The notes: generated from the sequence alone by a model not told the origin. A stretch of DNA of 64,000 nt from Arcuatula senhousia (GCA_963971305.1 OZ020306.1:1790842-1854841); one strand, 5' to 3'. Positions 1 through 11,966 are shown, counted from the first letter of the stretch. Program-made: numbers and translations.

Positions 1-242
1 CTAGCAACTGGAATTCATCGTATATGCATTTCTAAGTCAATGTATTTTTCAAAACTTTTGATTGTTCTATGAATTTCTTGTTAGATTTCCTGATTTTTAA
101 GAAAATCGTTACTCGTTAAGTCTTCGCATTGTTAATTTCACCATACATATACAATGTTTCGAATCCACAAAAGTATGCTGTCCTGTACATTGTCAATTTC
201 GTTTACCATGCTACTCATTGTGTTTACTTTCTAACTTCTATA
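1..242. other. AT-rich noncoding sequence
   Basis: No coding potential, RNA gene or repeat recognised in these bases. Confidence 0.5.
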
Positions 243-1560
243 ATGAAGTATGAAATACAGATATACTCAGTAGACCACCACATATTTTCCTTTCAATGAT
301 ATGCACTTAGTCATCATCTTGACCTATACCGTTCACCGTGTTCATTTTTGGTGAAATAAATTGCACGATGCACTTCGACTATATCAACTCATAGTCTGTG
401 TTAAGATGTACATGCGCGTTCGTGTCACTTTATATAAAATCTCTCCTTTTCTGTTGATAACAGTAAAGATGTGATCGACATTTCTGTAATTATGCGAAGA
501 TGCAGCGTATCTTGTTGGTGGGATAAAATATGTGACAGTCAAAATAAATCAAAATGAAAGCCACTTACCGAAGCTAAAATGTGCCACGAATTATAACTTG
601 TTAACGTTTAATGATTTTTATGTTTACTGATACTGTATGACATAATCTGTTTTTTTTTTTGAAAACGAAGGCCCTACCATTTAGTTTGAAAGAAGAGGGC
701 CTAGCCTGTTTTTTTTTCAAAAATGTATTGAACATTATTTTTCATGAAAAAAAAATTGACAGGAGGGTGAAAAAACATAGTATTCTGCAGAAGGGTCTGT
801 GCTATATAAAATAAAGCTTATAATGAAAAAAGTTCTGCCGAGACGCTTTAAAAAATACATAATTCTTCCGCGGAAAATCTTGTTTGGCCAAAACAATAAA
901 CCAAGCCCCCCCCCCCATTTGAGTTAATTATATAAATGGTCCATCCTTTAAGCAGGTAACAGATGCTATAATGTGCCACCGTTTTGGGTTCAAATGTTTA
1001 GTAACATAGTGAAGTAATAGATGATAAGAAAATGGTTTTATAATTAAGTGGATACTGACTGTGTTATTATAAAAGACATATCGTAAGGCCAAGTTATTAA
1101 TACGTAATATAATTCAATGATATCTATTGTTCCCCAGAGCGATGCAATTTTAATCTCGCATGACACTAGACAAAATTTATAGATCAAATACATTAATTTA
1201 ATAGTTGCTTATCCGGTCCTTTTATTTCAATCTAAATAAGAATCTATTTGTGTGGAAGAGACATTTAGTTCTCTTTAATTAGAACTGCAGACAGGAACAT
1301 TCTGGATCAAAGTCAACAAAACCTTTGATATAAATATACTGTATATATTAGTCTAAACGAATTCACCAACTTATGAACTTTTAAAGCAATTGGATAAACA
1401 AGTAGGTAGATGCCACACCAACACAGATAATATAAACGTGTAAATGGGTAATGCTATCACCATTAACAAAACATACATTTGTCGTCCCTTCCATACGCGT
1501 TGAACTAGCATTGTTCTCTTAAGACAATTCTATGCTTTCTCTCAAGAGCATTATTTTTTT
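243..1560 (+). repeat. Direct repeat DR1, unit a
   Basis: This segment recurs in the same orientation at 2401-3728. Shared landmarks are GATATACTCAGTAGAC at 259 and 2409, the TTGCTTATCCGGTC stretch near 1205 and 3116, and the TTTGTCGTCCCTTCC stretch near 1480 and 3668. The units have diverged by small indels. Nothing in them looks coding. The sequence between the units holds repeat R1 and a Naiad remnant, so the duplication may have arisen by recombination around those insertions. Confidence 0.8.
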
Positions 1561-1593
1561 TATTTCTCTACATTAACTACTCCATTAACTACT

Positions 1594-1925
1594 GGGCCCA
1601 AAAAAACTAGTTTTACCCCGCCACATATTACATGTGCCTGTCCTAAGCCAGGAATCTTTGACAAAGCTTTCGTTTGTTTTTGTCTTTTTTGTGTTTTTTG
1701 TTCCTTGTTTAAGAAAGGGGTTTATCTGTGACTATTTCAGGGCTGGATTTGAATTATACTGTATGCATTTTATTTAGACCATGGGCCAATTGCAGAACCG
1801 CGAGCAGTGCCAAATGGCCTCGTTGAAGGCTGCTGGCGGTTGTCCATTGTGTTTTTTTCTAAATTATCGTTTAATTGTGGGTTGTGTCGCGTACACTTAT
1901 TCCACATCTCATTATTTTCTATTCA
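1594..1925 (+). repeat. Interspersed repeat R1, partial copy
   Basis: Copy of an unclassified interspersed family that recurs at least seven times in the window. The fullest copies are at 32280-32870 and 39060-39640. Landmarks are an AAACTAGTTT...CCGCCACAT stretch, a GGGCCAATTG...GAGCAG stretch and a closing CACTTATTCCACATCTCATTAT. No protein is encoded. Copies often lie beside family B Naiad pieces, but also next to other elements, so I treat R1 as a separate family. Confidence 0.75.
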
Positions 1926-2039
1926 ACTCCACATTCGCTTTTTAAGTCACATTTGGCACAGTTGGTTAAACGTACCTTGATAAAAAAAAACACAGCTTCA
2001 AGTATTGTACATGTAGTCGATTATAAAAAGATTTATTTT

Positions 2040-2407
2040 TTCATCAATGAGTATAGTATCGACAACATATTTGTACAGTTTGATGGACGTGAAATTCAGC
2101 AGACAATCGGTATCCCTATGGTAGTAATTGTGCATCATTGCTTGTCGATCATTTTCTTCATTCGTATAAAGCGGACTTCTTACACTCACTTCTAGATTAA
2201 AAGGATCTCAGATTTGCTTTATCCTTTAACCTCACATTTCGTTATATTGATGATGTTCTTTCTCTAAACAATCCTCGATATTTTGACTATTTACATCTCA
2301 TATATCCAAAGGATGCCGCTTAATATTTGGAATTATTTCTCTAAATTGACACATGAGGAACACCTTGTACAAAGCTCTATGAAAGAAGCAGAGGTACCAA
2401 TGGAGTA
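2040..2407 (+). pseudogene. Naiad family B reverse transcriptase remnant
   Basis: Translation in mixed frames gives RT palm motifs: IDNIFVQFDGR, then IGIPM (normally GIPMGTNCAPLLADL), then FRYIDDVLSLNNP with the catalytic YIDD box. An in-frame stop follows the LHSLLD motif and there are frameshifts, so the piece is dead. It matches the intact family B fragment at 39706-40335. At 2386-2407 it runs into about 22 bp of the family B 3' tail in reverse orientation, a chimeric junction typical of Penelope-like insertions. Confidence 0.8.
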
Positions 2408-3728
2408 CAGATATACTCAGTAGACGACAGATTTCCCTTACGTTGATATACACTTAGCCATCATCATGAAATATAGCGTTCAGCTGAACGAAGTTCGTGT
2501 CGCAAAAAAAACATTTGGGTGTGACCGTGTCCGTGTTTGGTGAAATAAATTGCACAATGTACTTCGACCATGTCAATTCATAGTCTGTGTTAAGATGTAC
2601 ACGCACGTTCATGTCGCCTTATATGAAATATCTACTTCTATGATGATAACAGTAAAGATGTAATCAAAGTTTCTGAAAATATGCGTACATGCAGTGATAT
2701 CTTGTTGATGGGATATAATGAGTGACAGATATTGATAAATCAGAACTAAGGCCACTTACTGAAGAATAGATGTGCCACGAATATAACTTGGTAACGTTTA
2801 TTGAGTTAAATGTTTTACTTATACTGTATGACATCCTCAGTTGTTTTAAAAAATAGGGCCTTACCATTTAGTTTGAAAGAGGAGGGCCATGACTGTTTTT
2901 TTTTTCAAAAAAAAATATTTTGAAAATTACTTTTGATGAAACAAAATTGCATGAGGGTGAGAAAACAAAATATTCTGAAGAAGGATCTGTGCTATATAAA
3001 GTCATGCTTATAATGAAAAAGAATTATGCCGAGACGCCTTATGGTTCCTAAGAGCGATGATGATCTCATGCGACACTAGACAAAGTTTATATATCAAAGA
3101 GATTGATTTAGTAGTTGCTTATCCGGTCGTTTTATTTCAATTAAAATAAATATATTTTTGTGTACAAGAAACCCACTTAATTCTCTTTCATTAGAATTGC
3201 AGACTGCGATATGGGGGATCAAAGTCAACTAAACCTTTGATATAAATATACTGTATATTTATATATTGATATATAAGTCTATAATAATTCGCCAACGAAT
3301 GAACGTCTCAAGCATTGGATCAACAAGTAAGTTGATGGCACACATACAGAAATTATATAAAAGTCAACACGAATGTGGAACTATGCAAATAAAATAAATA
3401 AATTCTTATTGAAAAATATTTAAAGCAATCGGGTGTTCATCGATGTATAAATCAACACTGTACATATATGTTACCTTCTTAATTGATAGATTTCGCATTG
3501 TCAGTTTAAAATCTTAGTATAAATAGTGAAAACTTATCTATTTATCCTGTACTCGGACCATCTTGATGTCCCCCCCCCCTGTGGCCAAACTGAGGCGTCG
3601 CTATTGAACTCTGCAAAAAGATTTTAACGTGCATGGGGCTATACTATCCCCATTAACAAATCAGCCATTTGTCGTCCCTTCCGTACGCGTTGAACTAGCA
3701 CTGTTCCTTAAGACAATTTTGAATTCTC
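2401..3728 (+). repeat. Direct repeat DR1, unit b
   Basis: Second copy of the segment at 243-1560, same orientation. The unit ends where a family B tail begins at 3729. A C10 run lies near 3570. No coding potential was recognised. Confidence 0.8.
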
Positions 3729-4062
3729 TTCCGGAGCACCTGAGTTCACTATCGTGTCGACCTGAGTTCGCGTTGCTGAATGCGGTTTTGTTGGTATGTG
3801 TGTGTGTTTTATGTTGTTATGTGGTTTGTTTTGTTGTGATGATTTTTTTGTCTGCCGGTTTTGTCTTTGTCTTTATGGTTTTATGATACTGATTACCCCT
3901 TTGGTACACCTTTGCTTCTTTCAAAAGTCAGAAAGGGCAACGACGAAACCGGTAAACACAATAAAAACACAAATCACAAAATCAACCGAACGGAAATCAA
4001 CAACGCGAACTCAAGTCGTGACAAGAGTGAACTCAGGTGCTCCGGAAGAGTAAGCGGTTCCT
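3729..4062. mobile_element. Inverted pair of Naiad family B tails
   Basis: A plus-strand family B 3' tail (3729-3927, from CTTCCGGAGCACCTGAG to ACACCTTTGCTTC) is followed immediately by a minus-strand tail (3928-4062, ending in GGTGCTCCGGAAGAG on the plus strand). The two face each other tail to tail. The arms are divergent subfamilies rather than exact copies, so two insertions are as likely as one inverted dimer. Confidence 0.75.
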
Positions 4063-4149
4063 GCCTGCTATAGCACATCTGTCGTTTTGCTAATTTTCAA
4101 TTCAGTGTGTCAAATCTGATAAAGGAAGACAAAAGAAATTTCTACGACA

Positions 4150-4965
4150 AACCAACATCTGCACTCATTTGAAATATAGAGATCCCATATTTGTCTACGA
4201 GTGCACGGTGTCTACCTTACAATTTCTTGAGTGAAGACAGCAACATAACCCTGTGTCAGTAATTTCTGTGTCAAACGTGACGCTCTGCCAAGGAAATCGA
4301 TGTAATTCCCGCAAGCACTGGAGTAACGAATCAACTGTGATACGAAGACTCCATAAGCAGGAGCGGACGGAATGTTGCTAAACAAAAAGGGAAAGTTAAC
4401 GATGGGAAAGTCGAAGTCATCATGTTTGTCATAGAGCTTTGTACCAAACCTTCTTAGTGTGTAAATTTCGAGAAATAAATCCAAATATGAAACAGACCTC
4501 CTTGTTTCGACTGGAGTTCGCGTTGTTGATTGATATTCAGTTGTTTTGTGTTTCCATGTTTTACATGTTGTCTGTGTTTGTCCTGTTCTTGTTGGTGTTT
4601 ACTGGTTTTGTCTCTGCTCTTTTGGACTTTTGACATTCGGATACCCCATTGGTACCTCTGCTTCTTTCCTTTGGATATATGAGACGTAAATAGTCAACAA
4701 ATCGAGGATTGCTAAGTAAAAAGGGGCTCATCAATATAACGAAATGTGAGATTAAAGGATATAGCAAGTCTGCGGTTTAATTCGTCTAAAAGTAATTTTA
4801 AGGAGTCCGATTCAAATGAACGAGAAAACAAATTAGCAAGCAATAAAGGACAATTTGTGCCTATAGTCTGTGGACATAGACCAATTGTCTGCAGAAAGAC
4901 ACGTCCACCAAACGGTACAAATATGTTGTCGATAAGAAAATTGAACATTTCTATTATCTTATCTT
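4150..4965 (-). pseudogene. Naiad family B reverse transcriptase remnant, interrupted
   Basis: On the minus strand 4965-4673 encodes FLIDNIFVPFGGR, a damaged GIPMGTNC block and SFNLTFRYID. After an interruption, 4500-4150 encodes DLFLEIYTLRRFGTKLYDK, NFPFLFSNIPSAPAYGVFVSQ and the start of the C-terminal region. It is one RT fragment split by a plus-strand solo tail at 4501-4672. The YIDD box has decayed to YIDE. Confidence 0.8.
4501..4672 (+). mobile_element. Solo Naiad family B tail inserted in an RT remnant
   Basis: About 170 bp running from CTTGTTTCGACTGGAGTTCG to GGTACCTCTGCTTC, the 3' tail of family B Naiads. It lies opposite in orientation to the RT remnant it interrupts. RT homology resumes directly on both sides. 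No clear target duplication is visible. Confidence 0.8.
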
Positions 4966-4997
4966 CTGTAAATAGACCTATATGTCTGACGGCAAAT

Positions 4998-5128
4998 TAA
5001 TAACGCAGGAATACTTTGCTCCCAGGTTCTTGTCAGCACTTAAGAAATGTTACGGAAGACATCATCTGCTTGTAGATATATACGGGATTTCCATCTCTCA
5101 AATGAGCAAAGTTGTTGATTTTACATAG
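4998..5128 (+). pseudogene. Naiad family B RT C-terminal remnant
   Basis: A short plus-strand stretch encodes the last part of the family B RT: FAPRFLSALKKCYGRHH, then YGISISQMS before a stop. It corresponds to the end of the fragment at 39706-40335. It faces the minus-strand remnant at 4150-4965. Confidence 0.7.
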
Positions 5129-5214
5129 AGTTTAATATTGTCATCCTTTCCGGATATGACCAACATCAATCAATCTTTGCCCACGTGACGGATGTGCTAT
5201 AACAAGCATGAACT

Positions 5215-5382
5215 GCTTACCCATCCGGAGCACCTGAGTTTCCTAAATGTTGTTTTATGTGTTTTTTGTATGTTTTGTTTCGTTGTTTCGTTGTGATGTA
5301 TTTTTGCCTACCGATTACTTTTCTTTTCGATATAATGGTGTTTGATTACCCCTTTGGTACACCTTTGCTTCTTTTATTTCAA
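5215..5382 (+). mobile_element. Naiad family B tail
   Basis: Runs from CCGGAGCACCTGAG to TTTGGTACACCTTTGCTTC. Follows the RT C-terminal remnant at 4998-5128 in the same orientation, so the two probably belong to one 5'-truncated insertion. Confidence 0.7.
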
Positions 5383-6642
5383 GAGAACATCGGTTAATTG
5401 GTTCATGAAAATTTAATCGCTGACAATGATTGAACCATGAATCTTGGTATATTGAAACACTATAAAAATATTCATCTGCAAGGCATGGGCTATTCAAATG
5501 GACTTTGAAATGTTTTAGGTGCTAATGCGTTCGTCGAGGATTAAGGAAAGTGTTAGTAAAAAATTGCGACAAAGGTTGTTTACTTTGTGATATCCACAAT
5601 GCTAATGAATTCGGTATCTGGTACATGTTAATGTAAACAAACAAGTCTGAGAAGTTAAGTGAACTTGTTTATGTGTCTTTTAGTTATCCAACTAATACAC
5701 GTTCACAAAGAGGTTGATTGATTTACATCTGTACCAACTATTAGACAATAGAAGAAAATGAGATGTGGAATAAGTGTACGCAACACAACCTACATTATAA
5801 ACGTATATTTTAAATATCCACAATGGAAAACAGCCAGCAGCCTTCAATGTGACCAGCGGTCGCTGCTCGCTGTTTTTCAATTTGCCTCTGGATTAAAAAA
5901 AAATACATATGATTCAAGCCCAATCCCAAAGTGCATTGAAAGTTGTTTTGATTCTCATTTCTTATGACCGATTAATCTAAATCAACTCTAGTGTATGGAA
6001 AGCAAAGAAAAAGACAACATTATAATTTTATCCAGACATTTGTAAGCAGTTATAAGTGGGGGAAAACGTTGTAAAATGTTTAAATATTTCATTATCCCTG
6101 GGTCTTTTGGGTACATTGTGATTTCCTCGAGCTATATATTGCTAACTTAAATGAAATTAAAATAACTATCAAGTTCCAGACAATAAATTTTGGTACGTTT
6201 GACGTAGCTACTTTCGTCAATTCAAGGCTCATGAGAGGTAATCTACCCAAAAGATAGAAAATGGCAAGCCATATTTAAACGAAGAGCATAAATTAAATAT
6301 AACAATGTTGAACTAAAATCCAAACGAGTATAGCCACAAAGGCCCTGCAGCCATATTCACAAAAGTTTGTAGACGTAAAGTCTGGCGTAATTTACATAGA
6401 AAATATGGGGAAGTACGACTTAGTTACGTATACGAAATTTTGTGAATAAGTGGTCTGAATCGGCTCAAAAATTTGACTTTGATATACTTGCTTTTAAGTG
6501 ATGCTTTGGTGTTCATAAGACTTTCAAAAATTGCAATATCTTTTGATTCAATTGTTTATAAACAAGGAAAGTAGGGAGCTCAAAATCAGTCTATTTTTGT
6601 ATAAAAAATCTAAAAATCTAATATTTTCCTTGATTTTCATGT
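5383..6642. other. Noncoding stretch with one R1 copy
   Basis: Minus-strand R1 lies at 5755-5895 (ATGAGATGTGGAATAAGTGT...CAGCAGCCTTC). The segment 5560-5750 resembles the GTTTACTTGC...AACAAACATGTCTGAGAA sequence upstream of GTPase genes 1 and 3 (26980-27180, 57530-57740). A hammerhead relic at 6193-6242 is listed separately. Nothing else recognised. Confidence 0.55.
6193..6242 (-). ncRNA. Decayed hammerhead ribozyme relic
   Basis: On the minus strand the core reads CTCATGAG (consensus CTGATGAG), then CCTTGAATTGACGAAA and TAGCTACGTC. Stem II and GAAA are recognisable, but core position G5 is changed, so it should be inactive. Flanking CCAGACAATAAATTTTG matches the retrozyme family at 28421-29013. 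Confidence 0.5.
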
Positions 6643-6850
6643 GTAAAGAAGCAAAGAGGCACCAATGGCGCATTCGAATGTCAAAAGTCCGAAAGGGCAA
6701 CGACAATACCCGTAAACACGAAAAAGTAGGAAGAAACAAAAAACATAAAATCAACCGAACGAAAATCCACAACGCGAATTCAAGTCGTAACAAGCTTGAA
6801 ATCTAATGATCCGAAAAATAAGCGGTCCCATCTTTTGAGCACACCCGTCG
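6643..6850 (-). mobile_element. Naiad family B tail
   Basis: Minus-strand solo tail: the plus strand reads GAAGCAAAGAGGCACCAATGG, then AAAGTCCGAAAGGGCAACGAC, then ACAACGCGAATTCAAGTCG. No RT sequence is attached. Confidence 0.75.
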
Positions 6851-7976
6851 CGCTGTTTATGTCCAATTCAGTGTGTCAATTCTGATAAAGGAAGACAAAA
6901 CAAAATTCTACAACAAACCAACATAAATCGATGAATATGAAAATGGCCACACCCGTCGACCAATTTTGTTTGGATTTTGTCAATCACTGCAAAGCATAAC
7001 AGCGTACATGTACATTATTTCTTTAATTGTGTTTTCATGGTTTGAATTTATATCAATTTAAAATATGAAATGAAAGCAAATCTCTACACCACACATTTTA
7101 AAAGGGTACTGTACACTTTTTTAAGAAGTACCAGAAATTGGATGTATTGTGTCTGTAGTTAGATAAAAAAATGAAAATCACTTTATGTCAAGCATATCAA
7201 TGGTAATTATTTCTTTGATTATTTGTAAATAGTAAGATAATCAAATAACAATAATATATGATAAATATTGAAAATACGATAACCTATATTTTTTGCAAAT
7301 TATTTCCGAGTACACTATTTCTATAATTTCTAAGACTTTCTGTCGGCGGCTGGACTAGAAAGTGTTCTTAGCTTAAGAATTTATACTTTTTCATTTGAAT
7401 AGTGTTTTTATATAAAATAAATTGAATTAAAAAGTTGAAAATACAACAAAAGCACTTAAATAAGTTTGCAGAGCGTATGTAACAAAAACAAAGCACATAC
7501 ATTTTGCCCGCCAGTTGATGAAACCTATTCAATTTTATGCAGATAGGTCCAGTCCTAACCTGTACAAAAGTGAACTTAAAGCCGACTTTAGGTCCGCTTT
7601 TCTGGTCAGCTATACGTGTCCAAATAGTCAACTTTGGTCAGGTCAAAGCAGACCGTGGTCCACTCTCCTGGTCAGGTCTGCTTTTAAAAGTGGACCAAAA
7701 CGGACCTGACGAGCTGTCCAGAGCTGACCTGTCCGATTTAGACAGCTTTTATCAGTGGACATGAGTGCAAATTCCTTAATTTGCATATTCATTTTACTAT
7801 TCTCATCAAGGTAATAAATGTACATGAAATAAAACAAAAATAAAATATTATAATTTTATGTTAAAATGTAATTTACATTTAAAATATTCATTTTATTAAT
7901 TTATTTTATTGATTTATTTTATTTAATTATTTGTTTTATACTTTATTATTTATCTTTTTATCTATTGCAGTTTAAG
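6851..7976. other. AT-rich noncoding stretch
   Basis: Mostly AT-rich with no coding signal. The segment 7540-7760 is unusually rich in GGTCAGGTC/GACCTGAC motifs. It contains a 9-bp inverted repeat, TGGTCCACT (7656-7664) and AGTGGACCA (7689-7697), that could form a hairpin. Low-complexity ATTTATTTTATT follows at 7880-7960. The segment 7110-7190 resembles 40950-41030. Confidence 0.5.
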
Positions 7977-8521
7977 TTAAAGTGTAAGTTCGCGATTTTT
8001 TCAAAATTTGTACATTGAAAGACTATCATATAAAAATAACTTTGGTGAAATTCCTAGCGCTCAAATATGCATAGTTAGGATAAAATTGGCTTTTGAAAGT
8101 AAAAAAATTCTATCCATGGAGGGTCACGTGATTTGTACTAGATGGCGCTGCTCAAAGCCTGAATGTTGCATCCTATACCCATGTGGTATTTACGGATATG
8201 TACCACAACGGACAATTTGAAATAATTAAAATTAAGTCGGGAATCATAAAATAAAAATCAGTCTAATGATTGATTGTGAGGCGTTTAAAAATGGTACCAA
8301 TCGTTAAGTTCAGAATTAATTCGTAGAAAAATATAGAATTTTTATTTTTATTTTTTTTTTTATTGGCCGTACAGACATTTTCGGAAAATATGTTTTTCAA
8401 TTTTCAGTATGTAGAATTGCCCTATACTATTTCTTTTATACATTCTGTTTAAAATTCATGGTTCCCTGACACCCTACTAGGATTACGTTGTATGATTCGT
8501 TTGAAGTGAATTATGATAATT

Positions 8522-8701
8522 AGTCCTTCCGTGCAAACCATCGCACAACAGGGGCTTTCTTATCGTTTTCTGTGTATAAGACTTTATTCCCTTCTACAAA
8601 CAACTGGCACAACAGGAGTTCACCTGCCGTTTCCTGTGTATGTTTAGTACCCCCGTGCAAACTGTCGGCACCACAGGGGTTAATATTGTTTCCTGTGTAT
8701 T
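8522..8701. repeat. Three tandem units of about 60 bp
   Basis: Three imperfect units share the plan GTGCAAAC...GCACAACAGGGG...TTTCCTGTGTAT, with units near 8526, 8588 and 8650. Divergence between units is substantial. Located inside the TTAA-flanked element. Confidence 0.75.
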
Positions 8702-9596
8702 AGAAGTTGACATTTACCTGGTTGGAATGGGTTCTAGAACACTTTCTTTTAACGAAAATCAACCCCTTTGGTCCGCCAGTGTCGTTTGAACATTGAATGT
8801 TAATAAAATACCCTTTCTAATTAAAAACATATAAAAACAATAAACTGTAGGAATCTTTTTTTTTTGTCTTGCAAATAATTATGTAGTTAATTAATTGTTT
8901 TTCCAACACTTCAAAAGCGAAAAAAAGTGGGAACTAAAATTCTTTAAACACATTTCTAATTTGGGTACTAGTATTACACAAACCATGCACGATGTAGCAC
9001 CACGCTTTGGCTGATTGATAATTGTAAGAGAAAGGTAGTCAATGGAGTGAACAGGTGATATTGACCCCTGCTGATTAATTATACCGTATACTGATTAAGA
9101 AATTATAAAAGATGTGCCGGTCGAAATTCTTAAAATCGAGCTGTGGTGGGTGTGTCTTAAGCGGGTTGAGTGCTGCAAGGAAATCTTTGATTGGAGGAGC
9201 ACCTTAATTGATCTATGATATCTGTCAGTTATACCTGTAATTAACCACCGGGGCGTGGCAGATCGTCCATGGTTAATGATCGTAAAGGTTAATGATTTTA
9301 ATTGACACCTGTGTATTCATCAAGAACTGAATTTATTGTCTTAAATATTTGAAAAAGGATTGAAAACTAGGGCTACTGTGTCAATAAATATTTCAGATTA
9401 TTTACTATTTGGAATTATAATTAATTACTTTAAAACAATTTAAGGTTTAAGTAAACTATTATCTTGCTATTTCGATAAAAAAAAAACCGGGATTAAAAGA
9501 ATAATCAATGCCAAATTATTCATATTTCAAATCATTATTATGATCGACAACATCGGTCTTATGTTAAAATATCGTCAATTGGTTAATGAATTCATC

Positions 9597-9624
9597 ATTG
9601 GAGATGTGACGTCACATCTCCAAT
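9597..9624. repeat. 28-bp perfect palindrome centred on a CRE octamer
   Basis: Each 14-bp arm is ATTGGAGATGTGAC, meeting at the centre to form TGACGTCA, the CREB/ATF consensus. Lies inside the TTAA-flanked element about 185 bp from its right end. Confidence 0.85.
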
Positions 9625-9936
9625 TGAGCTATCCCATAATTCATCATTGTTCATAACATGGATGCGCCCATATGGTCTTGTGTATTGGAATAAAATTACG
9701 AATATCTTTCTTAATATATCGTTTTCAATGCCCAAACCCGGCATGATGCCTACTCTCATTATAATAAATCAAATAAACTAATAACTCAAAAATCGCGAAC
9801 TTACACTTTAACGTAACATTGGAGGAGTTTGGTGTAAAATCTTTTGATAAAGTCGCCAAGTAAATTTTATTATTTTTTATTGAATAAAAACAAAATATGG
9901 AACCCTGTTTTATTTTTTCTATATTGAATTGATATA

Positions 9937-10127
9937 AATAAAGGTAATAACAAAACTACCGAACTTGAATGATCAATCTCATAGTCCAGAGAAAATGACA
10001 AAAACGAATCAGCCACACCGGAGAACTGGTGGATCGCAATGGTCCTGACTTGGTACAGGCATTTCAAACGAAATGGTGGGTTAAACCAGGTTTTATGGCG
10101 CCAAACCTCCCTCTTCCATTGCGATCT
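9937..10127 (-). mobile_element. Solo Naiad family A pseudo-LTR
   Basis: Minus-strand copy of the family A tail. On the plus strand it runs from AATAAAGGTAATAACAAAAC to CTCCCTCTTCCATTGCGATC and includes the 95-nt inverted-repeat structure near its end. A spacer of about 240 bp separates it from a second, truncated element at 10371-10960 in the same orientation. Confidence 0.85.
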
Positions 10128-10370
10128 TCAAGTCCATAAAATATATAGTTACATAGAATAGTGTGACACTGTAAAATTTGCTTAACCCATAATACATAGT
10201 TACGTAAAAAAGTATGACACTATAAAATTTTCTTGGAATTAGGTTTTAAAAATAGTTGAAAATAATAGGACTGTTTGATATGAAAATTATCACGAACAAA
10301 ATGCAGAAGCTTTTGTCTGGAACTTTGTTGTAATTTTTATTTGAGAGAAACACAAAACCAGAAGAATTAA

Positions 10371-10960
10371 AGATCGCAATGGTCCTGACTTGGTACAGGC
10401 ACTTCCAAAGAAGTGGTGGGTTAAACCAGGTTTTATGGCGCCAAACCTCCCTCTTCCATTGCGATCTTAGGATCCGGTAATGACCATAGAACACAACATA
10501 GTTGTGAGACACAATAGGGATATTGAGGTGATCATCTCAGTACAGCACACCAGTCAAACACTAATTAAAACAATTAACTATCATATCTTTTAACTCAATT
10601 TTGAACTTTTCTACTAGTGGCTGATAACGAAGAGAGAATTTTTTTAGGGATCGTATGAGACGTATTTTCTTATAGCCCTGCTTCAAAAGTCGGTCACGAA
10701 GAAACCGGTGTCTGATCAAAAAATCTGTGAAATGTGTGCAAGCTCTGGCATATCGAATAAGTTGAGAAATATAAACACCGTATGCAGGGGAAGTAGGTAT
10801 ATTGCTCTGTAGATTAGGAAAATTAATAATTTGAAAATTAAAATCGTCTCGTTTATCGTAAATTTTTGTACTGAGATGACCACCTGGGTCAAATTCGAGG
10901 TGCAAATCCAAGAAAGACGTGAAGCAATTAGATTCGGTGGTCTCTTTAATTTGAAGTGAA
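10371..10960 (-). mobile_element. 5'-truncated Naiad family A
   Basis: From 10960 down, the minus strand encodes the C-terminal RT region (FLDLHLEFDPGGHLSTKIYD, AYGVYISQLIRYARACTHF), ending in a stop at 10561-10563. The 3' tail with the GATCGCAATGG/CCATTGCGATC hairpin follows to 10371. The break with unrelated sequence near 10955 is a 5' truncation. The YIDD catalytic block is missing, so it is inactive. Confidence 0.85.
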
Positions 10961-11966
10961 AACGTTTAACGTTTTAGATCAACTGCATCAAAATAAATGG
11001 TAATGTTTAGCACCCTTTTCCATGTACTGTAGACAGCACCCTTGATTTTTTTTTCATAATTCATAGTTGTGTTTTTATTCTTGTTATGTTTTTGTTTTGC
11101 AGTTAATTTAATTTGACGTAAGGATAAAATCTTATATCGTTGTACGTTATTCTTATTTGTGTATTGAAGTTTACAAAAGCGTTGTTTTCAACAAATTACC
11201 ACAATGTTCCAGAGAAACCTATTGTTAAATGTTGCACTAGAATCGCATGATTGATTCATTTATAGAATCAAAAAGAAAAAACAACAACAGTGGTTTTCAG
11301 TTATTGTTTTTGTTGACAAATAATTTTCTCTTCACAAAGCTAACGTCGTCTTTAAGCTAATAAATAAATTTGATAAAATTTTTACTGTCTTTTGTGTTGT
11401 TTAGAAATTTAGACCATTTTCCAATAAACCAAAAATTATGTAAAGAATTTGATTGGTTCATACAGCTGTTTAATTTACGCCCACTAAAATATAACTGGTT
11501 AATTATTGATGACAAACTCCGCCCAAATGGAACAACTGTCAAACCAGTTTATACTGGTTTTCCGAATAATTAATTTACATATTGAATACACAATTTTACG
11601 TTTTGGCAAATTCTACTGCTAACCAAAGATATAATAATAATAAACTATGTCTGTGTCCTTATACTATTTTGTTGAACATAACATATGTCTACATTTAATT
11701 GTTTATATTGATTATGGATTTTCCCAATTACTAGTTTGTCCTTGACTGAGGCTTTAACATGGGATAAAACAATATTATATTATCGCTTGATAAAAAACGT
11801 ACATAAAAATATGTAGAATATTACTTGTAAACGATTTTCTTTAAAAGAAAAATATATATATATATACAAAGCAAAACAAAACAAAAGAAAAAAATAATTA
11901 AAAAAACAAAATAGATCCGACCCCCAAAGTACTGTCGTTTTCAAAAGTATCGTCTGCTTCTTATTC
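10961..11966. other. Noncoding spacer left of the full Naiad
   Basis: No gene recognised. A short (AT)n run lies at about 11851-11866. Ends in CTTCTTATTC immediately before the Naiad. No target duplication matches the other flank. Confidence 0.5.

Larger units (their letters stand above)
7977..9811. mobile_element. TTAA-flanked non-autonomous DNA element
   Basis: A perfect 20-bp terminal inverted repeat, AGTGTAAGTTCGCGATTTTT, lies at 7981-8000 and in reverse complement at 9788-9807. Both ends are bordered directly by TTAA (7977-7980 and 9808-9811), the target duplication expected of piggyBac-like and Sola3 transposases. The 1827-bp body holds no transposase, so it would depend on an enzyme supplied elsewhere. 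It contains a threefold tandem repeat (8522-8701) and a 28-bp palindrome (9597-9624). Confidence 0.8.
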
